Origin: Oscillospiraceae bacterium
GTDB taxonomy: Bacteria; Bacillota; Clostridia; Oscillospirales; Acutalibacteraceae
DNA length: 5,359 bases
Direction: 5' to 3'
Assembly (NCBI GenBank): GCA_902796295.1
Contig: CADBOL010000183.1
Span: forward strand, 1 to 5,359
The translations under genes were made by a program, and so were the position numbers. The notes beneath the pieces were generated by a model. The model was given only the letters and a program-made list of their open reading frames with translations, was not told where the DNA came from and did not search any database. Shown in pieces: positions 1 through 5,055 of this stretch. The stretch's first letter is position 1, and every line of letters starts with the position of its first letter.

Positions 1-1064
1 ATCCCGGCAGGGCGAGGACTCCGGAAGAGCTCATTGCAGATATAGACAAGGCGTTTTCGCTTATCCCGGGCAAAAAGAAGCTCAATCTTCACGCCTGCTA
101 CGCGATTTTTGACGGCGACGCCGCTGACAGAGACAGTATTCAGCCGAAGCATTTCGCAAAATGGGTAGAATTCGCAAAAGCGAGAGGTCTCGGTCTTGAT
201 TTCAACCCCACATATTTTTCACATCCTATGGTGAAAGACGGGCTCACCCTTACCTCTCCCGATGAAACGGTGCGTAAATTCTGGGTTGAGCACGGCAGGA
301 GATGTATTGAGATTTCTCAGTATTTCGCAGAGGAAACCGGTGTTCCCTGCCTTATGAATATCTGGATCCCCGACGGATTCAAGGATATCCCGGCAGACCG
401 CCTCTCCCCGCGTCTCAGATATAAGAAATCTCTCGACGAAATTCTTTCCGTTCCATATGACAAAAGCAAGGTATATATATCCGTCGAGTCAAAGGTATTC
501 GGAATCGGAGTCGAGAGCTACACGGCCGGCTCCGCCGAATTCACCATGGCATACACCATGAAAAACGGTCTTGTTCCCCTTATGGATAACGGCCACTATC
601 ATCCCACGGAGCTCGTTTCAGACAAGATTTCATCCCTGCTCTGCTTCAATGAGAAGGTTGCCCTTCACGTGACGAGAGGCGTGAGATGGGACAGTGACCA
701 TGTCATTCTCTTTGATGACGAAACAAAAGAAATGATGCGCGAAATCGTCAGAAACGACGCGCTTGAGAGAGTTTTCATCGCGACCGACTATTTTGATGCT
801 TCAATCAACCGCATCTCTGCGTGGGTGACGGGCACGAGAAATGTGCGCAAGGCATTGCTCAACGCCCTGCTTGAGCCCTCGGCGGCGAAAAAAGCGCTGC
901 AGGATAAGGCGGATTTCACCTCGCTCATGGCTCTCTCCGAGGAAGAGAAGACTCTGCCCTTCGGCGATATCTGGAATGAGTATCTCGAAAGAAACGGCAT
1001 GTCAAACAGCTATATAAACGACATAAAAGATTATGAAGAAAGGATTACGGCGGAAAGAAAATGA
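1..1064 (+). CDS. rhaA: L-rhamnose isomerase, C-terminal part (5' end outside window)
   Basis: Cytoplasmic, metal-dependent isomerase converting L-rhamnose to L-rhamnulose, the first step of rhamnose breakdown. The frame is open from base 3, giving 353 visible residues; the family is about 419, so roughly the first 65 are missing. The ATG at 228 is internal: the residues before it (PGRARTPEEL, then LNLHACYAIFD) already align with E. coli RhaA as I recall it. Family signatures in order: LGLDFNP, MNIWIPDG, VESKVFGIGVESYT, NGHYHPTE, VRWDSDH, DYFDASINR. By alignment with E. coli RhaA, the metal and active-site residues Glu234, Asp267, His294, Asp302, Asp304 and Asp334 all appear present. The stop overlaps the rhaD start (ATGA, 1061-1064), so the two genes are probably translationally coupled. 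No promoter is visible because the operon starts upstream. Identification is very secure. Confidence 0.97.
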   Translation, partial: PGRARTPEELIADIDKAFSLIPGKKKLNLHACYAIFDGDAADRDSIQPKHFAKWVEFAKARGLGLDFNPTYFSHPMVKDGLTLTSPDETVRKFWVEHGRRCIEISQYFAEETGVPCLMNIWIPDGFKDIPADRLSPRLRYKKSLDEILSVPYDKSKVYISVESKVFGIGVESYTAGSAEFTMAYTMKNGLVPLMDNGHYHPTELVSDKISSLLCFNEKVALHVTRGVRWDSDHVILFDDETKEMMREIVRNDALERVFIATDYFDASINRISAWVTGTRNVRKALLNALLEPSAAKKALQDKADFTSLMALSEEEKTLPFGDIWNEYLERNGMSNSYINDIKDYEERITAERK

Positions 1065-1876
1065 AAGACATACTGACTGCTCCCTTCCTTATTGAATTAA
1101 TCAGAACCGCCTCAAATATGTACCGCCTCGGCTATGACGAGAGAAACGGCGGAAACATCAGTTATATGCTCGATGAAAAAGAGGCCGGCGAATATCTTGA
1201 CCTCAATAATGTAATACGCACGATTGATACCGGCTTTGACGCCTCTGCTCTCACGGGCAAAATATTTCTCGTGACGGGCACAGGCAAATATTTCAAGAAT
1301 TTTGAGTATGACCCCGAAAACAACCTCGGAATCATCAGAATAGCTAAAGACGGCACAACGGCGGAGCTACTCTGGGGATTTGCCGACGGCGGCAGATTCA
1401 CAAGCGAGCTTCCGGCTCACCTGATGAGCCACATTGCCCGTCTCTCAATTGACCCCGGCAACAGGATCATCATGCACTGCCACCCCGATTACACACTCGC
1501 GATGACTCAGGTTCACGAGGCGGATGAGAGAAAAATCACCCGCTCTCTCTGGAAGCAGATGACAGAGAGCATAGTTGTCTTCCCCGAAGGAGTCGGCGTT
1601 CTGCCCTGGATGGTCTGCGGCACCAATGAGATAGGCGAAGCAACGGCGGCAAAGATGAAGGAATACAGGATAGTTCTCTGGACCCTTCACGGAATCTACG
1701 GCTGCGGCAAAGATCTCGATGAGGCATTCGGCCTGATAGAAACCGTCGAAAAGGCGGCGAAGCAGTATATGCTCACGGCAAATCTGCCCAAGGCAAACGA
1801 AATAACAGACAAAAACCTTCTCGCTCTCACAGTGAGATTCGGCCTGAATTACAGGAAAGAATTCCTTGATATCTGA
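1061..1876 (+). CDS. rhaD: Rhamnulose-1-phosphate aldolase (class II, zinc)
   Basis: Class II aldolase of the AraD/FucA fold that cleaves L-rhamnulose-1-phosphate to dihydroxyacetone phosphate and L-lactaldehyde in the cytoplasm. It has 271 residues, against about 274 for E. coli RhaD, so it is full length. Visible signatures: phosphate-binding loop DERNGGN (residues 26-32), VTGTGKYFKN (71-80), TSELPAH with catalytic Glu116, zinc ligands His139 and His141 in IMHCHPDY, FPEGVGVLPWMV (174-185), and the third zinc ligand His210 in LWTLHGIYG. These match E. coli Asn29/Asn32, Glu117, His141, His143 and His212 with a shift of at most two. The start overlaps the rhaA stop by 4 nt; only a weak GGAAAG lies just before it, consistent with coupling. 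RhaB must lie elsewhere, probably upstream. Confidence 0.97.
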   Translation: MKDILTAPFLIELIRTASNMYRLGYDERNGGNISYMLDEKEAGEYLDLNNVIRTIDTGFDASALTGKIFLVTGTGKYFKNFEYDPENNLGIIRIAKDGTTAELLWGFADGGRFTSELPAHLMSHIARLSIDPGNRIIMHCHPDYTLAMTQVHEADERKITRSLWKQMTESIVVFPEGVGVLPWMVCGTNEIGEATAAKMKEYRIVLWTLHGIYGCGKDLDEAFGLIETVEKAAKQYMLTANLPKANEITDKNLLALTVRFGLNYRKEFLDI

Positions 1877-1880
1877 TAAA

Positions 1881-3056
1881 ATGAAAAAAATCACCAAATC
1901 CGACAAGAGAAAAATGCTACTGACCGCTGCGGGGGCTCTCGCCCTCGTGGTGATTGTCGTCATTGTTTCTTCAATCGGCAAGGGGCTTAAAAACAAACAG
2001 GAGGAAAAGCTCTCCGGTTACGGCTTTTCGACTGCCGGTTTCAAAGGCATCACAAATGTTGAATGCCTCAATGAGCGCGTCGCCGTTTTTACGGATTCTT
2101 CCGGAAAAAAAGGAATAATGTCGCTCGACGGCAAGATAACCCAGGAGGCGGGCAACAATGAATTCTACGTTGTCAGCGATGCCTGGCTGAGTTACAAGAC
2201 GGCGGTGAGAAGCGATCTCTCGGAATATCCTCTGCTTGTGGATGAGGCAACGGGCAAAATCAGCAAAAAGCAGTATAACAAACCGGATACCCCCGAAAAA
2301 ACCGCATACTGGAGTGAGGAATCCGGCGCTCTCTGCTGGTACGGCCCCGACGGTTTTATCGGCAAGGTATCAATCGCCGATGTCGCTCTCGCGCCGGGTC
2401 TTTATCCCGTCGCGCGCTCCGATGAGCCGGGCGCAAAATTCGGCTATATTGACGAAGCCCTTAAAATTGCCCTCGATTTCCAATATGACCGCGCGGGTGT
2501 CTTCAGCGAAGGCCTAGCGGCCGTCAGCCAGAGCGGTCACTGGGGATACATCAATCCCACGGGCGGAGTAGAGGTCAATTTTGAATATGACACAATGGGA
2601 GACGGTGTTTACAGCTTCAGAAACGGCCTTGTCCCTGTCACAAAAAATGCGAAATACGGTATAATCGACAGACACGGCAAAGTCGCCGTCGAGTTTGAAT
2701 TTGACAAAATCCTTCAGGGCAGAGACGGCAAATACATCGCCAACAAAGACGGCAAATGGGGAGTGCTCACCGTCGATGAGCAGATTTTCGCCGCGGCGAA
2801 TACCACCACTCAGCCGCAGACACGGGAATCGGCGGGCAACTACCGCGTGTCGACCAAAGGCGGCGGGCTCAACCTGAGAAGCGAGCCGAATACAAGCTCG
2901 CGGATTGTTACCGAAATCCCGAACGGCGCATATCTGACCGTAATAAATATCGAAAACGGCTGGGCGGCAGTCGAATACAGCGCCTCCGGCAGAACTCTCA
3001 CAGGATATGTCAGCGAAAACTTTATAAAACCCGTCACTCAGGAAGAACCGGAATAA
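1881..3056 (+). CDS. Membrane-anchored WG-repeat and SH3b-domain protein
   Basis: A predicted single-pass exported protein with no enzymatic signature. From the ATG it has 391 residues: a Lys/Arg-rich N-terminus (KKITKSDKRK), one hydrophobic segment at about 12-31 with no lipobox Cys, weak WG-like units from about 60, and clear WG repeats at about 185-298. The repeat cores are FGYID, HWGYI, KYGII and KWGVL, spaced about 35 to 50 residues. A bacterial SH3 domain follows at about 320-385 (YRVSTKGGGLNLRSEP, GWAAVEY, GYVSENFIKPV) and the end is acidic. SH3b domains often bind cell wall; WG repeats are beta-rich modules of unclear function. It begins 4 nt after rhaD, so it is probably co-transcribed. 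An in-frame TTG at 1866, inside rhaD, has a better-placed AGGA (1853-1856) and would add five residues, so the start is uncertain. A role in surface sensing or binding is inference only. Confidence 0.88.
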   Translation: MKKITKSDKRKMLLTAAGALALVVIVVIVSSIGKGLKNKQEEKLSGYGFSTAGFKGITNVECLNERVAVFTDSSGKKGIMSLDGKITQEAGNNEFYVVSDAWLSYKTAVRSDLSEYPLLVDEATGKISKKQYNKPDTPEKTAYWSEESGALCWYGPDGFIGKVSIADVALAPGLYPVARSDEPGAKFGYIDEALKIALDFQYDRAGVFSEGLAAVSQSGHWGYINPTGGVEVNFEYDTMGDGVYSFRNGLVPVTKNAKYGIIDRHGKVAVEFEFDKILQGRDGKYIANKDGKWGVLTVDEQIFAAANTTTQPQTRESAGNYRVSTKGGGLNLRSEPNTSSRIVTEIPNGAYLTVINIENGWAAVEYSASGRTLTGYVSENFIKPVTQEEPE

Positions 3057-3080
3057 CAAAAACATCATAATGACACCAAC

Positions 3081-3120
3081 GCCCGCGGGGTTTGTGAAAA
3101 ACCCCGCGGGCAGATTTTTC
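3081..3120 (+). terminator. Intrinsic terminator of the rha operon
   Basis: A perfect 13-bp stem, GCCCGCGGGGTTT (3081-3093) against AAACCCCGCGGGC (3099-3111), with a 5-nt loop, followed by AGATTTTTC. It lies 24 nt after the stop of the WG/SH3b gene and closes the operon. A short outer match (ACACC before, GGTGT after) could lengthen the structure. Confidence 0.92.
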
Positions 3121-3155
3121 GGTGTTGTTATCCTGTTTTGACATCCCGGGCGTCC

Positions 3156-3428
3156 TGTCATCCTGAACCCTTTGTCATCCTGAGCGCAGCGAAGGATCTC
3201 GTCCGGTTTGTGCTATGGCTGAGATTCTTCATCGCTTCACTTCCCGAAATGACAGAGAAGGGACGCGCATTCGCCCACACCCGCCCCTTCGGGGCACCCT
3301 CTCCGGTCGTGGAGAGGGCATTTCGAAGGATTTCATCCGGCATGCGTTTTGGCTTGAGATTCCCCGTCGCTTTGCTCCTCGGAATGACAGCGGACCGGGA
3401 ATGACTATTGAGAGATTCCGGATGACAG
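3156..3428 (+). repeat. REP-like dispersed intergenic repeat cluster
   Basis: This gene-free stretch holds several related copies of a palindromic motif. TGTCATCCTGA occurs at 3156-3166. A fuller copy at 3173-3200 (TGTCATCCTGAGCGCAGCGA followed by AGGATCTC) is matched in inverted orientation at 3221-3254, and inverted copies recur at 3356-3390 and, shortened, at 3411-3428. Between them sit two hairpins: GCCCC/GGGGC (3283-3295) and CCCTCTCC/GGAGAGGG (3297-3318). From general knowledge, this motif recurs between genes in many bacterial genomes and yields spurious translations such as SAAKDL and FAALRMT. I see no coding gene here. Confidence 0.75.
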
Positions 3429-3436
3429 CAGAATCA

Positions 3437-3506
3437 AAACCACCCGTTGAACGGGTGGTTTGATGAGACCCTATAAGGGTCTGTTACCAGCAACATCTCA
3501 AGATGT
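3437..3506 (-). repeat. IS200 right-end region with three successive hairpins
   Basis: Three stem-loops lie in 70 nt: 3437-3461 (10-bp stem, TTGAA loop on plus), 3466-3482 (AGACCCT/AGGGTCT, loop ATA) and 3493-3506 (ACATCT/AGATGT, 2-nt loop). The outermost is the likely subterminal hairpin recognised by TnpA as single-stranded DNA. On the minus strand it is followed by TTTTGATT, so it might also end tnpA transcription. The role of the inner two is unknown. Confidence 0.6.
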
Positions 3507-3539
3507 ATGAAAAGTCCGCCAAACGCACATATTTTTTCA

Positions 3540-3562
3540 GGCCGCCGCTAAAGCGGCCTTTT
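3540..3562 (+). terminator. Possible plus-strand terminator just past tnpA
   Basis: GGCCGC (3540-3545) pairs with GCGGCC (3553-3558), followed by TTTTC on the plus strand. The T-run is on the plus side only, so it would stop transcription entering the IS from its right end, antisense to tnpA, rather than terminate tnpA itself. The stem is short; moderate support. Confidence 0.45.
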
Positions 3563-3563
3563 C

Positions 3564-4037
3564 TTATGCCTTGGTATTCTTTTCACCCGTGAACGGGTCT
3601 ATGTACTCCTTGAGACTTATCTGATCTTCCATTATATCTTCTTGTAACTGATTCTTTATGTATTCCGCAATCTTTTTTTCGTTCTTTCCTACTGTATCTA
3701 CATAATATCCTCTGCACCAGAAATGTCTGTTTCCATACTTATATTTCAAATTTGCATGTCTGTCGAATATCATCAAGCTACTTTTCCCTTTCAGATATCC
3801 AACAAACTGTGAAACACTTTGGTTTGGCGGTATACTCACCAACATATGAATATGGTCTGAGCACAATTCTGCTTCTATTATCTCAACCTTTTTATGCTCA
3901 CATAATGTCCTCAATATTACTCCGATATCCTTACGGATATCTCCGTATATAGCCATCCTTCGATACTTCGGTGCAAATACAATATGATATTTACATCTCC
4001 AACTCGAATGTGATAAACTATTTATGTCATCTTTCAT
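3564..4037 (-). CDS. tnpA: IS200/IS605 family Y1 (HUH) transposase TnpA
   Basis: Single-strand-specific transposase that cuts and rejoins hairpin-marked DNA ends by a tyrosine-DNA intermediate. At 157 residues it has the usual family length and reads without interruption. Key features: WRCKYHIVFAPKYRR (residues 13-27), the HUH motif as DHIHMLVSIPP with His62 and His64, SVSQFVGYLKGKSS (74-87), RHFWCRGYYVDT (104-115), and catalytic Tyr126 in EYIKNQ with Gln130 one helical turn later. All catalytic residues are present, so the enzyme is probably active. The start at 4037 is fixed by a strong Shine-Dalgarno (4043-4052). No accessory tnpB is present. The coding sequence is more A+T-rich than rhaA and rhaD. 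A promoter and a probable translational safeguard lie upstream (see separate entries). Confidence 0.96.
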   Translation of the reverse strand: MKDDINSLSHSSWRCKYHIVFAPKYRRMAIYGDIRKDIGVILRTLCEHKKVEIIEAELCSDHIHMLVSIPPNQSVSQFVGYLKGKSSLMIFDRHANLKYKYGNRHFWCRGYYVDTVGKNEKKIAEYIKNQLQEDIMEDQISLKEYIDPFTGEKNTKA

Positions 4038-4042
4038 GATGA

Positions 4043-4052
4043 CACCTCCTTT
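4043..4052 (-). promoter_or_regulatory. Strong ribosome binding site of tnpA
   Basis: On the minus strand AAAGGAGGTG precedes the ATG, with 7 nt between GGAGG and the start codon. This near-perfect match fixes the start at 4037. A small hairpin, GGTT/AACC (4065-4076 on plus), lies just upstream in the leader. Confidence 0.9.
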
Positions 4053-4082
4053 GATAGTTAGTGCGGTTGGCGAACCTGCTCT

Positions 4083-4111
4083 ATTCTACCACAGGAGGTT
4101 TTTCGCTGTAA
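4083..4111 (-). promoter_or_regulatory. Sigma-A-type promoter of tnpA
   Basis: On the minus strand: -35 TTACAG (plus 4106-4111), a spacer of exactly 17 nt, then -10 TAGAAT (plus 4083-4088) preceded by TGG, which forms an extended -10 (TGn). Transcription would start near 4076, leaving a leader of about 39 nt before the tnpA ATG. Spacing and both boxes fit well; seen by eye only. Confidence 0.7.
4093..4099 (-). promoter_or_regulatory. Anti-Shine-Dalgarno within the tnpA promoter spacer
   Basis: Minus-strand ACCTCCT here is a perfect 7-nt complement of AGGAGGT in the tnpA ribosome binding site (4044-4050). It lies between the -35 and -10 boxes, so RNA started at the IS promoter lacks it while RNA reading in from outside carries it and could mask the binding site. 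IS10 and IS50 are known to protect themselves against read-through in this way; its role here is inferred. Confidence 0.5.
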
Positions 4112-4122
4112 GCGTTTTAATG

Positions 4123-4141
4123 CCACCGGCATAGCCGGTGG
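4123..4141 (-). repeat. IS200 left-end hairpin
   Basis: Perfect 8-bp stem CCACCGGC/GCCGGTGG with a 3-nt loop (ATA on plus), upstream of the tnpA promoter. It is the likely subterminal hairpin bound by TnpA at the left end. Confidence 0.65.
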
Positions 4142-4160
4142 TTGTTTGTCTCTAAAGAGC

Positions 4161-4203
4161 CAAAAGAAGCCCGCAATCCCTTGATATATAAGGAATTGCG
4201 GGC
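4161..4203 (-). terminator. Minus-strand intrinsic terminator after a tRNA-Trp 3' fragment
   Basis: A 14-position stem with one mismatch: GCCCGCAATCCCTT (4169-4182) against AAGGAATTGCGGGC (4190-4203), 7-nt loop. On the minus strand it is followed by TTCTTTTGG. It starts 10 nt after the CCA of the tRNA fragment at 4214, as expected for a tRNA gene's own terminator. Confidence 0.8.
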
Positions 4204-4213
4204 TCTAAAATCT

Positions 4214-4236
4214 TGGCAGGGGCAGAAGGACTTGAA
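4214..4236 (-). other. tRNA-Trp 3'-end fragment (T-loop to CCA), 23 nt
   Basis: On the minus strand this reads TTCAAGTCCTTCTGCCCC followed by TGCCA: T-loop, 3' half of the T-stem, acceptor strand, discriminator and CCA. It is identical to the last 23 nt of the longer tRNA-Trp fragment at 4828-4872, and is followed by its own terminator. Homology ends at 4236, where repeat unit A takes over. It is a remnant of a tRNA gene, not a working one. Confidence 0.7.
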
Positions 4237-4494
4237 GTTGCTTTGCAACCCCCTCGCAAACATTGGTCGCCTTGCTCGCTTCGTCGTCACAAGCTGCGCA
4301 TCACTCGCGCCCGCGCTTTATAGTATTAATTGCGCGAGCTCTCATTCGCTACGCTGCTCCTCCTCTCCCCAGACAGTCTGCGACTGCCCGTGGACCCCGG
4401 GGTTACGCAATTCTCCCTGTTTGCTCACCTCAGCGTAACGCCTTCATCGTCCACGGCGCTTATATCGGGGCCCCCGAAAAGCCGGAAGGCTTTT
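4225..4494 (+). repeat. Structured G+C-rich repeat, unit A (about 270 bp)
   Basis: Begins with GAAGGACTTGAAGTTGCTTT and continues to CCCCCTC (31 nt at 4225-4255, one mismatch to unit B) and ends with a 23-nt block (4462-4484) identical to unit B. It contains GTTGC/GCAAC (4238-4250), a large interrupted inverted repeat (4388-4456) and an AAAAGCC/GGCTTTT hairpin (4477-4494). Several reading frames stay open, but none has a ribosome binding site or a recognisable protein, so I regard it as non-coding. Its first 12 nt coincide with the T-arm of the tRNA-Trp fragment. Confidence 0.65.
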
Positions 4495-4497
4495 GGT

Positions 4498-4664
4498 GAA
4501 GGACTTGAAGTTGCTTCGCAACCCCCTCAGAAACACAGTCGTCTCACTCGCTTGTAGCGCTTCGTGATACTCCTTGTTTCTTCATCTCACCGCCTCGCTT
4601 CATCGTCCACCGGCGGCGCTAATATCGGGGCCCCCGAAAAGCCGAAAGGATTTTTGGGGAGAGG
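4498..4664 (+). repeat. Structured G+C-rich repeat, unit B (about 165 bp)
   Basis: Second, shorter copy of the unit A repeat. The opening block (4498-4528) differs from unit A at one position (TTC for TTT in the hairpin loop), and the closing block, ATATCGGGGCCCCCGAAAAG plus CCG (4622-4644), is identical. About 110 bp of the interior of unit A, including its long inverted repeat, is missing or replaced. CCGCC/GGCGG (4590-4616) pairs locally. Non-coding by all visible signs. Confidence 0.65.
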
Positions 4665-4786
4665 ACGAGCAGCGGAATGAGTGACTTTTCGCCGTAACAA
4701 AGCTTGCAAGAGGCGGAAAGGAATGAATGAAGCTTGTGAGGACGACGCCCCGGCACGCTCCGCGTGCCTTCGGGTTCTTCTATCTT
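4665..4786. other. Non-coding spacer with one hairpin
   Basis: No gene is supported here. The only clear structure is GGCACGC/GCGTGCC (4752-4768) with a TCC loop, extended by CCC/GGG. An open plus-strand frame starting at 4681 runs on through the terminator and the tRNA fragment, so it is not credible as a gene. Confidence 0.5.
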
Positions 4787-4832
4787 TGCCAAAAAATAAA
4801 CCGCCCCTATCGGGACGGTTTATTTTTTGGCA
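4787..4832 (-). terminator. Terminator of the tRNA-Trp fragment, near-palindromic
   Basis: A perfect 17-bp inverted repeat (4787-4803 against 4816-4832), continued inward by three more pairs after one mismatch, with a 4-nt loop. On the minus strand the stem base contains CGGTTTATTTTTTGG, which supplies the T-run. It shares its outer TGCCA with the tRNA 3' end. Because the stem is symmetrical it could act on both strands. Confidence 0.75.
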
Positions 4833-4872
4833 GGGGCAGAAGGACTTGAACCCTCGGCACGCGGTTTTGGAG
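4828..4872 (-). other. tRNA-Trp(CCA) 3' half, probable att site of an integrated element
   Basis: On the minus strand these 45 nt read from the full anticodon loop CTCCAAA (anticodon CCA) through the anticodon-stem 3' strand ACCGCG, the variable region, the T-arm GAGGG-TTCAAGT-CCTTC, the acceptor strand TGCCCCT, discriminator G and CCA. The pattern matches Bacillus-type tRNA-Trp. The match stops abruptly at the anticodon loop: the expected 5' stem (GGT) is replaced by unrelated A+T-rich sequence. No 5' half is present, so it cannot make a tRNA. Tyrosine recombinases commonly use this part of a tRNA gene as their core site, and the displaced 3' end marks the element boundary. By this geometry the element lies to the right. 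Confidence 0.75.
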
Positions 4873-4996
4873 TTTTTCCGAAAAAGAATTATAGTGCATT
4901 ATGCTGTGTTACGTAGTGTTATATTTGTTTATAATGTACTACATATTATTCCTTTTAGGAAAAATAAAGCTCTGTTGAATGATATTTTTAAAAAAA

Positions 4997-5029
4997 GTAT
5001 TAGACAAGTGTTAGACAGAGTGTTAGACA
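4997..5029 (+). repeat. Three direct repeats GTRTTAGACA, spaced 11-12 bp
   Basis: GTATTAGACA (4997-5006), GTGTTAGACA (5008-5017) and GTGTTAGACA (5020-5029) start 11 and 12 bp apart, near one helical turn, so a protein could bind all three on one face of the DNA. They lie about 125 bp from the tRNA core, a distance typical of integrase arm sites. The arm-site role is inference. Confidence 0.65.
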
Positions 5030-5035
5030 AAATCC

Positions 5036-5055
5036 AACCCTCATGCACGCGGTTT
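5036..5055 (-). repeat. Imperfect second copy of the tRNA-Trp core
   Basis: AACCCTCATGCACGCGGTTT here matches 4849-4867 (AACCCTCGGCACGCGGTTT) in the same orientation, except that AT replaces one G. The shared part covers the anticodon-stem 3' strand, variable region and T-stem 5' strand. It sits 6 bp past the last GTRTTAGACA repeat. Confidence 0.55.

Larger units (their letters stand above)
3437..4141 (-). mobile_element. IS200-type insertion sequence (IS200/IS605 family), about 0.7 kb
   Basis: One Y1 transposase gene flanked by hairpins and no tnpB, which is the IS200 group layout; a length of about 700 bp is normal for that group. The proposed ends are the hairpin AAACCACCCG/CGGGTGGTTT (3437-3461, right end) and CCACCGGC/GCCGGTGG (4123-4141, left end). 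Both stems begin with the same ACCACC block on the minus strand. Such elements have no terminal inverted repeats and make no target duplication, so the exact cleavage points cannot be fixed by eye and may lie some bases outside these limits. It sits between the REP-like cluster and a minus-strand terminator, so no gene is visibly broken. It is more A+T-rich than the rha genes, consistent with acquisition. Confidence 0.85.

Noticed and set aside
228..1064. Short rhaA starting at the ATG at 228
   Set aside because: The same frame is open to base 3 and the upstream residues clearly belong to L-rhamnose isomerase, so 228 is an internal methionine.
1445..1996. 183-codon minus-strand ORF opposite rhaD
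   Set aside because: Antisense shadow of a well-conserved rhaD gene, with no recognisable product.
2514..3161. 215-codon minus-strand ORF opposite the WG/SH3b gene
   Set aside because: It starts beyond the operon terminator and runs antisense through conserved SH3b and WG repeats; no family resemblance.
3138..3463. Overlapping plus- and minus-strand ORFs in the repeat cluster
   Set aside because: Their translations (SAAKDL, FAALRMT, PRNDS) are the usual by-products of a dispersed palindromic repeat; there are no ribosome binding sites and no protein family resemblance.
4142..4557. Three overlapping plus-strand ORFs across the G+C-rich repeats
   Set aside because: They overlap one another, run through a terminator and repeat units, have low-complexity Ser/Ala/Pro/Arg-rich translations and lack ribosome binding sites.
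4828..4872. Functional tRNA-Trp gene
   Set aside because: Only the anticodon loop and 3' half are present; no D-arm or 5' acceptor strand lies upstream.
4997..5029. CRISPR array
   Set aside because: The repeats are only 10 bp with 1-2 bp gaps; no spacers and no cas genes.
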